Shown here in pieces: positions 1 through 9,150 of a DNA stretch of 64,000 nucleotides. The notes below the pieces were generated by a model. It saw only the letters and a list, made by a program, of their open reading frames with translations. It did no database searches and had not been told where the DNA came from. This DNA comes from JBGPEQ01 sp050180895 (lineage in GTDB: Bacteria; Pseudomonadota; Alphaproteobacteria; Dongiales; Dongiaceae), in assembly GCA_050180895.1 (NCBI GenBank), contig JBFXDS010000002.1, positions 186,001 to 250,000 of the forward strand, in the 5' to 3' direction. Each line of letters begins with the position of its first letter. The stretch's first letter is position 1. Made by a program: the position numbers and the translations under genes.

Positions 1-744
1 GACCGGCCGGAGATGGCGCTGGAGCTGGAGCATCAGGCGGACCTGCTGCGGCAGAGATTCGAGGCGGCGTTCTGGTGCGAGGAGCTGTCGACCTACGCGC
101 TGGCGCTCGACGGCGAGAAGCGGCCCTGCCGCGTGCGCTCCTCGAACGCCGGCCATGCCCTGTTCGCGGGGATCGCCGATCCGGAACGGGCGCGGCGCCT
201 GGCCGCCGGGCTGCTCGACAGCGGCTTCTTCGCCGGCTGGGGCATCCGCACGGTCGCCGCGGAGGAGCCTCGATTCAATCCGATATCGTACCATAACGGG
301 TCGGTCTGGCCGCACGACAATGCGGTGATCGCGCTCGGGTTCGACCGCTACGGCTTCAAGGACGCGGCCCTGCGCATCCTGACGGCCATGTTCGACGCCT
401 CGAACTACGTCGACCTCCGGCGGATGCCCGAGCTGTTCTGCGGCTTCCGCCGGCTGGCGCGGACCGGGCCCACCTTCTACCCGGTCGCGTGCGCGCCGCA
501 GGCCTGGGCGACGGCGGCGCCCTTCGCGCTGCTGCAGGCGGCGCTCGGCCTCAGCCTCGACCACCGCAGCGGCGAAATCCGCTTCAAGCGGCCGGTGTTG
601 CCCGAGTTCCTCGATGGGCTGATGCTCCGCGACCTGCGCCTGGGCGACCGCGGGACCGAGATCGAGATCGCCCGCCATGGCCAGGACGTCGCCATCAACG
701 TGCCCCGGCGTTCCGACAACCTGCGCGTCGTCGTCATTCATTGA
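1..744 (+). CDS. Amylo-alpha-1,6-glucosidase / glycogen-debranching family protein, C-terminal part
   Basis: The frame is open from base 1, so the 5' part of the gene lies outside the window; about 247 codons are visible. The text HNGSVWPHDNAVIA (about residues 99-112 of the visible part) and the later FYPVACAPQAWATAAPF match the (alpha/alpha)6-barrel end of the MGH1/GDE-type glycosidases that hydrolyse alpha-1,6 branch points of glycogen-like glucans. The last 50 residues form the small beta-rich tail usual for this family. A 6-bp stem (745-760) follows the stop directly and may be a weak terminator. The glucan substrate is inferred from family only; related trehalose or amylo enzymes cannot be excluded from this fragment. 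Confidence 0.75.
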   Translation, partial: DRPEMALELEHQADLLRQRFEAAFWCEELSTYALALDGEKRPCRVRSSNAGHALFAGIADPERARRLAAGLLDSGFFAGWGIRTVAAEEPRFNPISYHNGSVWPHDNAVIALGFDRYGFKDAALRILTAMFDASNYVDLRRMPELFCGFRRLARTGPTFYPVACAPQAWATAAPFALLQAALGLSLDHRSGEIRFKRPVLPEFLDGLMLRDLRLGDRGTEIEIARHGQDVAINVPRRSDNLRVVVIH

Positions 745-837
745 GGCGGCGTCGGCCGCCCTCCATGGCCATTGCCCGGCCGGCGGCGCCGGGTCAATCT
801 AGGCGCTCGAACGTCCATTGTCGGCAGGGGGCTGCGC

Positions 838-1299
838 ATGGCGCCGCGACGTCGGTTGATCTCTTCCGGTTCCAGCTTCGAGAAGGCGGGCGGCTATTCG
901 CGCGCCGTGGTCGACGGCGATTGGGTGTTCGTGTCGGGCACGACGGGGTTCGACTACGCGAAGATGACGATCGCCTACGGCCTCGAGGAGCAGGTGCACC
1001 AGACCTTCCGCAACATCGCGGCGGCGCTGGCGCAGGCCGGTGCTTCCCTCGGCGACGTGGTGCGCGCCAACTACATCGTGCCGCAGTCGGCCGACTGGCC
1101 GCGCATCCTGCCGATCCTCGGCCAGTATTTCGGCGACATCCGGCCGGCCTCGACCGCCGTCATCGCCGGCCTCGTCGATCCGCGTATGCGGATCGAGATC
1201 GAGGTGACGGCGCGGTTGCCGGCCGGGCGAAGGAAGGCGGCGGCGAAACGCAAGCGGCCGGCGCCGAAGAAGCGGGCCGCGGCCCGGCGCAGGAGATGA
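838..1299 (+). CDS. RidA (YjgF/UK114) family protein with a basic C-terminal tail
   Basis: A 153-residue protein of the RidA fold, a family whose members deaminate reactive enamine/imine intermediates released by PLP enzymes. The core (residues 10-128) has the family pattern GDWVFVSGTTG, a central helix with QTFRNIAAALAQAGASL, and the conserved arginine strand MRIEIEVTA near residue 120. The start at 838 is preferred because an AGGGGG ribosome site lies about 7 bases upstream; the frame extends further upstream without support. Odd feature: the last 24 residues are almost all Lys, Arg, Ala and Pro (RRKAAAKRKRPAPKKRAAAR), a histone-like tail that ordinary RidA proteins of about 130 residues lack. 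The SDR gene starts 4 bases later, so the two are probably co-transcribed. Confidence 0.8.
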   Translation: MAPRRRLISSGSSFEKAGGYSRAVVDGDWVFVSGTTGFDYAKMTIAYGLEEQVHQTFRNIAAALAQAGASLGDVVRANYIVPQSADWPRILPILGQYFGDIRPASTAVIAGLVDPRMRIEIEVTARLPAGRRKAAAKRKRPAPKKRAAARRRR

Positions 1300-1303
1300 C
1301 GGC

Positions 1304-1984
1304 ATGCCGACCATATTGATCACCGGCGCGAACCGCGGCATCGGACTGGAGTTCGCGCGGCAGTATGCCGCGGAGGGATGGCGGGTGCTGGCGGCCTGTC
1401 GCAGCCCGCGCGGCGCGAAGGAGCTGGCGGCGCTCGCTGGCGACGTCCGCGTGTATGCCCTGGACGTGATCGACGAGTACCAGCTTGCCGCCCTGGCCCG
1501 CTCGCTGAGCGACGAGGCGATCGACGTCCTGATCAATAATGCGGGCGTCGGCGGCTTCGAGGACTCCTTCGGCAATACACCGACCAACGACTGGCTGGAA
1601 ACGCTGCGCATCAACGCCATCGCGCCGTTGCACGTGGCCGAGCAGTTCACTCCGCATCTGGAGCGCGGGCAGCGTCGCCTCATCGTCAACATCACCAGCA
1701 AGATGGGCAGCATCGCCGACAACAGCAGCGGCGGCTCCTACGCCTATCGCACGAGCAAGGCGGCGCTCAACATGGTCGCGAAGAGCATGGCGCAGGATCT
1801 CGCCGCGAAGCGCATCATCGTCGTGCTCTTCCATCCCGGCTGGGTCAGGACCGACATGGGCGGCCCGCAGGCGCTGCTGCCGCCCAAGGCGAGCGTCGCC
1901 GGCATGCGCGCCAAGATCGCCACGCTGACCGCCGCCGACAGCGGCAAGTTCTTCAACTACGACGGCAAGCCGCTGCCGTGGTGA
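1304..1984 (+). CDS. Short-chain dehydrogenase/reductase, C-factor-like
   Basis: A 226-residue classical SDR. The Rossmann cofactor motif TGANRGIG is at residues 7-14, the NNAG structural motif near residue 77, and the catalytic Tyr-x-x-x-Lys (YRTSK) near residue 148. The shape (short, with the CRSP segment after beta-2 and PGWVRTDMGG after the active site) resembles the CsgA/C-factor and sniffer-like SDR branch, which reduce carbonyls with NAD(P)H. It follows the RidA-like gene by 4 bases and precedes an acyl-CoA dehydrogenase by 19 bases, so a small operon is likely. The substrate cannot be predicted. Confidence 0.85.
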   Translation: MPTILITGANRGIGLEFARQYAAEGWRVLAACRSPRGAKELAALAGDVRVYALDVIDEYQLAALARSLSDEAIDVLINNAGVGGFEDSFGNTPTNDWLETLRINAIAPLHVAEQFTPHLERGQRRLIVNITSKMGSIADNSSGGSYAYRTSKAALNMVAKSMAQDLAAKRIIVVLFHPGWVRTDMGGPQALLPPKASVAGMRAKIATLTAADSGKFFNYDGKPLPW

Positions 1985-2003
1985 GCGGCGCGATGTCAGC
2001 GCG

Positions 2004-3140
2004 ATGATCCTCAGCGAACAGCAGACGATGATCCGCGACATGGCCCGCCAGTTCGCGGCGGAACGGCTGGCGCCGCACGCGGCCGAATGGGACGCGACGG
2101 CGCGCTTTCCGACGGAAGCCGTCAAGGCCATGGGCGAGCTCGGCCTCATGGGCATGCTGGTGCCGGAAGAATGGGGCGGCGCCGGCGTGGACCACGTTTC
2201 CTATGCGCTCGCGGTGGAGGAGCTGGCGGCGGGCGACGGCTCCTGCAGCACCATCATGACCGTCCACAACTCCGTGGGCTGCGTGCCGATCTGGAAGTAC
2301 GGGACGGCGGCGCAGAAGGAGCGCTTCCTGCGGCCGCTGGCGCGCGGCGATATGCTGGCCTGCTTCTGCCTGACCGAGCCGTCGGCCGGCTCCGATGCCG
2401 CGGCGATCCGTATGCGGGCGCGCCGCGACGGCAACCATTGGGTGCTCGACGGCACGAAGCAGTTCATCACCAACGGCAGCACCGCCGGCGTCGCCATCGT
2501 CTTCGCGGTCAGCGATCCGCAGAAGGGGAAGAAAGGCATCAGCGCCTTCCTCGCGCCGCGGGACACGCCGGGGTTCAAGGTGGCGCGGCTGGAGAAGAAG
2601 CTGGGACAGCGGGCCTCGGACACGGCGCAACTGGTGTTCGAGGACTGCCGCCTCACGCCCGACCTGATGCTGGGCGCCGAGGGCGAAGGCTACAGGATCG
2701 CGCTCGGCAACCTCGAGGGCGGCCGGATCGGCATCGCTGCCCAGGCGATCGGCTTCGCCCGGGCGGCCTTCGAGGCGGCGCTCGCCTATGCCAGAGAGCG
2801 CCGGACCTTCGGCAAGGCGATCATCGGCCACCAGGCCGTGCAATTCCGCTTGGCGGACATGGCCACGAAGATCGAGGCGGCGCGGGCGCTGACCCTTGCC
2901 GCGGCGGCGCTGCGCGACGCCGGGCAACCCTGCCTGACGCAGGCGGCGATGGCCAAGCTGTTCGCCTCGGAGATGGCCGAGGAGGTGTGCTCCGACGCGC
3001 TGCAGATCCACGGCGGCTACGGCTATCTCGCCGATTTCCCGGTCGAGCGCATCTGCCGCGACGTGCGCGTGTGCAAGATCTACGAGGGCACCAGCGACAT
3101 CCAGCGGCTGATCATCGGCCGCGCGCTGGCCGAGGCGTGA
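2004..3140 (+). CDS. Acyl-CoA dehydrogenase, short-chain type
   Basis: A 378-residue FAD flavoenzyme of the normal family length that oxidises acyl-CoA to 2-enoyl-CoA and passes electrons to ETF. The FAD/substrate signature CFCLTEPSAGSDAAA is near residue 120, the ITNG loop follows near 153, and the C-terminal IYEGTSDIQRLIIGR carries the Glu that is the catalytic base in short-chain and isobutyryl-CoA dehydrogenases. That Glu position argues against isovaleryl-CoA dehydrogenase, whose base lies elsewhere in the fold. The ATG at 2004 puts the N-terminus (MILSEQQTMIRDMARQF) where the family begins. It may serve branched-chain or short-chain acid oxidation together with the leucine genes at 10-16 kb, but that link is inference. 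Confidence 0.9.
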   Translation: MILSEQQTMIRDMARQFAAERLAPHAAEWDATARFPTEAVKAMGELGLMGMLVPEEWGGAGVDHVSYALAVEELAAGDGSCSTIMTVHNSVGCVPIWKYGTAAQKERFLRPLARGDMLACFCLTEPSAGSDAAAIRMRARRDGNHWVLDGTKQFITNGSTAGVAIVFAVSDPQKGKKGISAFLAPRDTPGFKVARLEKKLGQRASDTAQLVFEDCRLTPDLMLGAEGEGYRIALGNLEGGRIGIAAQAIGFARAAFEAALAYARERRTFGKAIIGHQAVQFRLADMATKIEAARALTLAAAALRDAGQPCLTQAAMAKLFASEMAEEVCSDALQIHGGYGYLADFPVERICRDVRVCKIYEGTSDIQRLIIGRALAEA

Positions 3141-3144
3141 CCGG

Positions 3145-3366
3145 CTAGCGCCGGCGATAGCCGACGACGACCAGGACGATGCCCGCGGCAATGGCGGCGA
3201 TGCCGGCGACCGGCGGCAACGGGAAACTGTCCTTGGTTTCCGCCTCCAGCGTGGCGTCGCCGATCTGGACCACGGTTTCGCGCTTGGTGAAGCTCACCTC
3301 GCCGAGGACCAGCGCGGCAATGCCGGCGACGATGAGCAGGATGCCGATGATCGGTAGCGGTTTCAC
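3145..3366 (-). CDS. Small two-helix membrane protein, DUF3185-like
   Basis: A 73-residue protein with a first membrane helix at residues 4-22 (PIIGILLIVAGIAALVLG), a polar segment of about 30 residues with TKRETVVQIGDA, and a second helix at about 52-69 ending in YRRR, which suggests a cytoplasmic C-terminus. The arrangement and sequence resemble the DUF3185 family of small bacterial membrane proteins, whose function is unknown. It is convergent with the acyl-CoA dehydrogenase, with only 4 bases between the two stops. Confidence 0.65.
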   Translation of the reverse strand: MKPLPIIGILLIVAGIAALVLGEVSFTKRETVVQIGDATLEAETKDSFPLPPVAGIAAIAAGIVLVVVGYRRR

Positions 3367-3497
3367 GTTGCGAGTCTCCCGTATGCCCTTGCGGCGACTA
3401 CCATAGGCGGTGCGGCCGCGCCGGTCGAGGCCAACCGTCGGGTTGCCGTTTGCTCCGGGATCGCCGACACTCGCGCCCCGCGACTGGAGATTTCGAC

Positions 3498-4100
3498 ATG
3501 GCCGATGCCATCGATTTCTACTTCGATTTTTCGTCGCCTTACGGTTATCTCGCCTCGACGCAGATCGATACCCTGGCCGCCAAACATGGCCGGGCCGTGA
3601 ATTGGCGGCCGTTTCTGCTGGGCGTGGCGTTCAAGACCACGGGCCAGCGGCCACTCACGGAGCAGCCGCTGCGCGGACCATACCATCTCCGTGATTTCGA
3701 TCGTTCGGCGCGGCTCCTGGGCGTGCCGTTCAGGCTGCCGGAGCCGTTCCCGTTCCCCTCGCTCGCGGCCTGCCGCGCATTCTATTGGCTGGAGGACAGC
3801 GACGAGGCGAAGGCCAGGGCGTTCGCCAAGGCGGCGTATCACGCTGCATTCGGCGAGGGCCGGGACATCCGGTCAGTGGATGCGGTGGCTGCCGTCGCCA
3901 AGCCGCTCGGCATCGACCCGGCGGCGTTCAAGGCAGCCTGCGACGATCCCGGCATCAAGGACAAGCTGCGTCTGGCCGTCGAGGCCGCCATGGCCAAGGG
4001 CGTGTTCGGCTCGCCCTTCGTCATCGTCGACGGCGAGCCCTTCTGGGGTCACGACCGCCTCCACCACGTCGATCGCTGGATGGCGACCGGCGGGTGGTGA
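3498..4100 (+). CDS. 2-hydroxychromene-2-carboxylate isomerase family protein (DsbA fold)
   Basis: A 200-residue thioredoxin/DsbA-like kappa-class GST relative. Residues 5-20 read IDFYFDFSSPYGYLAS, the family hallmark: a Ser-Pro replaces the redox CxxC, so it is an isomerase or transferase, not an oxidoreductase. The all-alpha insertion lies in the middle and GVFGSPFVIVDGEPFWGHDRL (about 163-183) closes the thioredoxin fold. The ATG at 3498 is chosen because the protein then begins at the first beta strand. The family includes naphthalene-pathway isomerases, but no aromatic degradation genes are nearby, so the substrate is unknown. Confidence 0.85.
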   Translation: MADAIDFYFDFSSPYGYLASTQIDTLAAKHGRAVNWRPFLLGVAFKTTGQRPLTEQPLRGPYHLRDFDRSARLLGVPFRLPEPFPFPSLAACRAFYWLEDSDEAKARAFAKAAYHAAFGEGRDIRSVDAVAAVAKPLGIDPAAFKAACDDPGIKDKLRLAVEAAMAKGVFGSPFVIVDGEPFWGHDRLHHVDRWMATGGW

Positions 4101-4220
4101 CGAGCGGCGTCCTTTGGGGTGCGCCGGCCGAGTCCTTCTCAGCCCGCCAACGCTCACCGAACTGACCGTCCGAGATGGATAAATGGGGTCTGAGCAGATT
4201 TGTTTCGAAGCGTGCCCGGG

Positions 4221-4598
4221 TCAGTCGCGCGAGAGGCTAGTCTTGACGGCGTAGACGAACGCGATTGCCGGGATGACGAAGAAGGCGCCGAGATTCCACC
4301 AGACGCAGGGGATCGCACGATCGATCGACTCGGGCAGAAAGGTTCGGGCAATGCCGCAGGCGCTGAGCCGTGTCCCCCGCGCCTCCCCGCCGCTCGGATC
4401 GGGGATCGAGAATAAAGCGGCGCGCCGGTACTCGGAATCGAAATTCGCGCCGGTCAGCCAGAGAAAGGCGGCGAGGCCGGTGAAGATCAGGAATAGGCCG
4501 ACGACAACCTGCCAGATCTTGCCCGCCGTCAAAGGCTTGCGCTTTGAGCGGTCCTTCGGCGGCTTCTCTCGCTGGTAGATGTCGATGCGGTTGGCCAT
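4221..4598 (-). CDS. Hypothetical membrane protein
   Basis: A 125-residue protein I do not recognise. The N-terminus is basic (KPPKDRSKRKPLTAGK), followed by a membrane helix at about residues 28-48 (WQVVVGLFLIFTGLAAFLW), a polar region with two Gly and Cys (SGGEARGTRLSACGIA), and a second helix at about 97-117 (WWNLGAFFVIPAIAFVYAV). This suggests a two-helix inner-membrane protein with a 45-residue loop. It stands alone, and upstream of it lies a long stretch without a clear gene. No function is assigned. Confidence 0.55.
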   Translation of the reverse strand: MANRIDIYQREKPPKDRSKRKPLTAGKIWQVVVGLFLIFTGLAAFLWLTGANFDSEYRRAALFSIPDPSGGEARGTRLSACGIARTFLPESIDRAIPCVWWNLGAFFVIPAIAFVYAVKTSLSRD

Positions 4599-4711
4599 GC
4601 CGGGACGGGAGAAGAATGAATGAGGTCGCAGCAGACTTCTCTCGTTCGAAGCTTAGGTACAGATGCTTAAAAGTCTGGAAAGGCGATCCCGCAGCTCCAG
4701 CGCGAGAGGGC

Positions 4712-4740
4712 TTGACATGTTCGCCTGGCGTTCTTATACT
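4712..4740 (+). promoter_or_regulatory. Sigma-70 promoter with LexA (SOS) box
   Basis: TTGACA at 4712-4717 and TATACT at 4735-4740 are separated by exactly 17 bases, a near-perfect sigma-70 promoter pointing right. Between them, 4719-4733 reads GTTCGCCTGGCGTTC, which is GTTC-N7-GTTC, the direct-repeat LexA operator of Alphaproteobacteria. A repressor bound there would block RNA polymerase, the usual SOS arrangement. Transcription would start near 4747. Confidence 0.75.
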
Positions 4741-4754
4741 GTATTTTGGATGAA

Positions 4755-4898
4755 ATGACGGCGTGGCTGAGGTGTTTGACATCATGGATGGACAGCTGCG
4801 ACCCGGACGCGAACGGCCGTGCGCCCGAAAAGGCGCAAAGGCAAGGCAGATTGGCCTCTCCGTCGAATGCCCGGGCCCGGCAGGCCGTAATTACGTAA
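4755..4898 (+). CDS. Possible SOS-controlled 47-residue peptide
   Basis: The ATG at 4755 lies about 8 bases after the expected transcription start and has a GGATG-like ribosome site just upstream; the frame ends at a TAA at 4896. The predicted peptide begins MTAWLRCLTSWMDSCDPDA, with an amphipathic Trp-rich start, then a basic, polar remainder. I recognise no family. Evidence is positional only (first ATG frame of any length after a strong SOS-type promoter). Alternatives: a GTG-started frame from 4763 in another phase that runs into the next gene, a non-coding RNA, or the relic of a lost SOS operon. Confidence 0.3.
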   Translation: MTAWLRCLTSWMDSCDPDANGRAPEKAQRQGRLASPSNARARQAVIT

Positions 4899-4976
4899 AA
4901 TGCAATAGGGTTGAATTTCGAGTTTCGATGTTTGACCCTACTCGGTGTGGGTGGCCGGGCTTCACCCGCAACCTCG

Positions 4977-6164
4977 CTATCGTAGGTCCAGCCGGCAATC
5001 CACCCAACCTCCGGTACGACTCGACTCCAGCGCCGCCTCGATGAATTTCATCGTGCGGGCGCCGTCCTCGACGGTGGCGAAGTTGAGGGCGAGCGGATCA
5101 GGCTCCTGGCCAAGGCGACGGGCGACAATGGTTTCGGCAGCCTCGGCGTAAAGGACGGCAAAGGCCTCCTGGTAGCCTTCGGGGTGGCCAATCGAGATGC
5201 GCGAGGCGCGCATCGCCGCTGGCTTGAGGCCGGGGCCGTGGCGTTCGTACACCAGGGCCGGCTGGCCGAGGCGCGAATGGTGGAGCTGGTTCGGCTCCTC
5301 CTGGAACCATTCGAGGCCGCCGGTGGCGCCGAAGACACGACAATGCAGGCCGTGGACCGCCCCGGCGCCGGCCTGCGTCGCCCAGAGCATCCCGGGCGCG
5401 CCGTTCTCCAGGCGGAACAGCAGGCCGGCATAGTCGTCGGCGTTGCGGCCGGGCACGACCGTCGTGACGTCGGCGCAGACGCGGGCGAACTGCAGATTGC
5501 TGACGAAGCAGGCCATGTGGTGGGCGTGGCTGCCGATGTCGCCGAGGATCAGCGAGGCGCCGGCCTTCTCCGGCCGCATGCGCCAGGGCACCGCGGCCTC
5601 GCCGCGCTCGCCGGGATTGAGAACGGCATTGTGGCCCTGGACATACTCGACCTGGACCATGCGGATCTCGCCGATGTCGCCGTCGCGCACCATGGCGCGG
5701 GCCTGCCGCACCATCGGGAAGGCGGTGTAGTTGAAGGTGTGGCAGAAGACGAGGCCGCTGCGGCGCACCCGCTGCACCAGATCGAGCGCATCCGCCAGAT
5801 TGGTGGTCAGCGGCTTGTCGCAGATGATGTCGAGACCGCGATCGAGCGCGGCGCAGCACAGCGCATGGTGGCTGTCGTTGGGGGTCATGATGGCCACGAC
5901 CTCCATGCCGTCGTCCCGCTGCGCCTCCCGCTCGAACATCTCCTCGGGAGTGCCGTAGGCCCGGTCGGCGGCGATGCCGATGGCGCGGCCGGCCGACCGC
6001 GACCGCTCCGGATCGGCGGACAGCACCGACGCCATGACCTCGTAGTTGTCGTCGATGCGGGCCGCGGCGCGATGCACCTCGCCGATGAAGGAGCCGGGGC
6101 CGCCGCCGATGACGCCGAGGCGTAGTCGGCGGCCGAGCTTGGCAAAGACGCTGTTCATGGTCAT
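4977..6164 (-). CDS. Gfo/Idh/MocA family NAD(P)-dependent oxidoreductase
   Basis: A 395-residue sugar/cyclitol-type dehydrogenase. The Rossmann motif GVIGGGPGSFIGEVH is at residues 18-32, MTPNDSHHALCC and the conserved CDKPLTT (EKP-type, catalytic Lys) are near residues 93-120, and the C-terminal alpha/beta domain follows, with HPEGYQEAFAVLYAEAAE near residue 325. It is the last gene of a minus-strand series: six bases separate its start from the stop of the PLP dehydratase. Two in-frame ATGs (6164 and 6158) are possible. Family members oxidise polyols or sugars with NAD; the neighbouring tricarboxylate-type transporter suggests it serves a carboxylated substrate, which is inference. Confidence 0.88.
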   Translation of the reverse strand: MTMNSVFAKLGRRLRLGVIGGGPGSFIGEVHRAAARIDDNYEVMASVLSADPERSRSAGRAIGIAADRAYGTPEEMFEREAQRDDGMEVVAIMTPNDSHHALCCAALDRGLDIICDKPLTTNLADALDLVQRVRRSGLVFCHTFNYTAFPMVRQARAMVRDGDIGEIRMVQVEYVQGHNAVLNPGERGEAAVPWRMRPEKAGASLILGDIGSHAHHMACFVSNLQFARVCADVTTVVPGRNADDYAGLLFRLENGAPGMLWATQAGAGAVHGLHCRVFGATGGLEWFQEEPNQLHHSRLGQPALVYERHGPGLKPAAMRASRISIGHPEGYQEAFAVLYAEAAETIVARRLGQEPDPLALNFATVEDGARTMKFIEAALESSRTGGWVDCRLDLR

Positions 6165-6170
6165 GGGGGC

Positions 6171-7147
<977 letters not shown>

Positions 7148-7151
<4 letters not shown>

Positions 7152-8653
7152 GTCTCCTCCTGGAACACCTCTTCGCGTTTCCGGCGGACGGCGGGGCTGA
7201 GCACGACGATCAGGGCCAGCGCGGCCAGCACCAGCATGGTCAGGCTGATCGGCCGTTCGACGAAGACCATGGGGTCGCCGTGCGACAGGATCATGGCCCG
7301 CCGCAGATACTCCTCGAACAGGTCGCCGAGGATGAAGCCCATGAGCAGCGGCGCCGGCTCGCACTCGAGCTTGACCAGGACGTAGCCGAGCAGGCCGAAC
7401 AGGGCCATCAGGTAGACGTCGAACTCAACGTTGCGCACGCTGTAGACGCCGATGCAGCAGAACGCCAGGATCGCCGGATAGAGCAGGTGATAGGGCACGC
7501 GCAGCAGCCGCACCCACAGCCCGATCATCGGCAGGTTGAGGATGACGAGCATCAGGTTGCCGACCCACATCGACACGATGATGCCCCAGAACAGCTCCGG
7601 CCGTTCGGTCATGACCGAAGGCCCGGGCACGATGCCCTGGATGATCATGGCGCCGAACATCAGCGCCATGACCGGGTTGGGCGGGATGCCCAAGGTCAGC
7701 ATCGGGATGAACGAGGTCTGCGCGCCGGCGTTGTTGGCCGACTCCGGCGCGGCGACGCCCTCGATGGCGCCCTTGCCGAAGCGGTGCTGCTCGCGCGACA
7801 GCTTCTTCTCCAGCGAGTAGGCGGTGAAGGACGACAGGATGGCGCCGCCGCCCGGCAGGATGCCGAGCGCCGAGCCCAGGACCGTGCCGCGGCCGATCGG
7901 GCCGAGGATGCGCTTGATGTCCTCGCGCGTCGGCAGCAGGCCCGAGACGTGCTTCACCATCGGCTCGCGCGTCTGTTCGTGCTCCAGGTTGTGCAGGATC
8001 TCGGCGATGCCGAACATGCCCATGGCGACGGCGACGAGGCCGATCTCCTCGCTCAGCTCGGGAATGCCGAAGGTGAAGCGCAGCGCGCCCGAGTTGACGT
8101 CGGCGCCGACCATGCTGAGCAGGAGCCCGAGCAGGATCATGCCGAGCGCCTTCAGCAGCGAGCCGTGGGCCAGCGCCACCGAGGCGACGAGGCCGAGCAG
8201 GATCAGCGAGCAATAGTCGGCCGGGCCGAACTTCAGGGCGACGCGGGCGAGGATCGGTCCGAAGACGGCGACGACGAAGGTGGCGAAGGTGCCGGCGATG
8301 AAGGAGCCGATGGCGGCCGTCGCCAGCGCCGCGCCGGCGCGCCCCTGCCGGGCCATCTGGTAGCCGTCGATCGCCGTGACCACCGACGAGGTCTCTCCCG
8401 GCAGGTTGATCAGGATCGCCGTCGTCGAGCCGCCATACTGGGCGCCGTAATAGATGCCGGCCAGCATGATCAGCGCCGACAGCGGCGGCAGCGTGAAGGT
8501 CACCGGCAGCAGCATGGCGATGGTCGCCGCCGGCCCCAATCCCGGCAGCACGCCGACCAGCGTGCCCAGCAGCACGCCGAGGAAGCAGTACAGCAGGTTC
8601 GACAGGGTGACCGCCGAGTCGAAGCCGAGGCCGAGATTGGCGAGGAGGTCCAT
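7148..8653 (-). CDS. tctA: Tripartite tricarboxylate transporter, large permease (TctA)
   Basis: A 501-residue integral membrane protein of the usual TctA length with about a dozen hydrophobic segments. Signature stretches are GVLPGLGPAATIAMLLP near residue 38, YYGAQYGGSTTAILINLPGE near residue 68, GILPGGGAILSSF near residue 263 and LTLGIPPNPVMALM near residue 318. It moves carboxylates delivered by the periplasmic TctC protein using an ion gradient. It lies 12 bases after TctB and overlaps the PLP dehydratase by 4 bases, so the order tctC-tctB-tctA-dehydratase-oxidoreductase reads as one operon. Confidence 0.95.
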
Positions 8654-8665
8654 GGCTCGCCCCGC

Positions 8666-9127
8666 TCAGACGCCGAGCCAGCGGCCGATGACCGGAATCG
8701 GCAGGCCGATGCCCTTCACGAACACGAGGATAGAGAATACCGTGAGTCCGATCGCCAGCGGCACCGCGGCCCGCCAGCGGAAGCGGACGCTGGCATAGGC
8801 GCTGAGCAGCGTCAGGGCGAGCAGGGCGGCGGCAAGGCCGGCGCCCCGCAGGATGAACCCGAACAGCACGATCGGCCCGAGCACCAGCAGCACGCCCTTG
8901 ACGGCAAAGCCCTGCAGCGGCGGCCCGTCGGTGACGAACGCGCGGACGGTCGTCGCCAACCCGATGATCGTCAGCAGGACAGCCAGAACGGTCGGGAAAT
9001 AGGCCGGACCCATCCGCGTCATCGTGCCTATCTCATAGTCCTGGGCGAGGATGCCGAAGGCGAGGCCGCTAGCCGTGAAGATCAAGCCGGCCCAGAAATC
9101 CTTGGGGTGTCGGATCGCGAGGCGCAT
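8666..9127 (-). CDS. tctB: Tripartite tricarboxylate transporter, small membrane subunit (TctB)
   Basis: A 153-residue protein with four predicted membrane helices, the normal size and topology of TctB. It begins with the typical PKDFWAGLIFTASGLAFG segment near residue 8 and has MGPAYFPTVLAVLL near residue 40, a hallmark of the family. It forms the membrane complex with TctA, encoded 12 bases downstream. Between it and the binding-protein gene upstream is a strong hairpin (9151-9180). Confidence 0.92.
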   Translation of the reverse strand: MRLAIRHPKDFWAGLIFTASGLAFGILAQDYEIGTMTRMGPAYFPTVLAVLLTIIGLATTVRAFVTDGPPLQGFAVKGVLLVLGPIVLFGFILRGAGLAAALLALTLLSAYASVRFRWRAAVPLAIGLTVFSILVFVKGIGLPIPVIGRWLGV

Positions 9128-9150
9128 CGGATGTCTCCCATCATGCGAGA

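Larger units (their letters stand above)
4599..4976. other. Gene-poor stretch containing an SOS-type promoter
   Basis: No recognisable gene lies between the membrane protein and the MocA-like gene. The stretch holds a consensus sigma-70 promoter with a LexA box (4712-4740), a possible 47-codon frame (4755-4898), an imperfect hairpin with arms TAGGGT and ACCCTA (4906-4940), and a 7-bp stem GTGGGTG/CACCCGC (about 4948-4970) near the end of the converging minus-strand gene. Local AT content is visibly higher than in flanking genes around 4650-4760 and 4885-4935. Confidence 0.6.

Noticed and set aside
4761..4850. tRNA-like text (GCGTGGCTGAGG, resembling the D-arm of serine tRNA)
   Set aside because: No matching acceptor stem, anticodon arm or T-arm could be drawn downstream.
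4763..5044. 93-codon GTG frame after the SOS-type promoter
   Set aside because: It runs into the converging MocA-like gene and has no ribosome site; the ATG frame at 4755 is better placed. Neither is secure.
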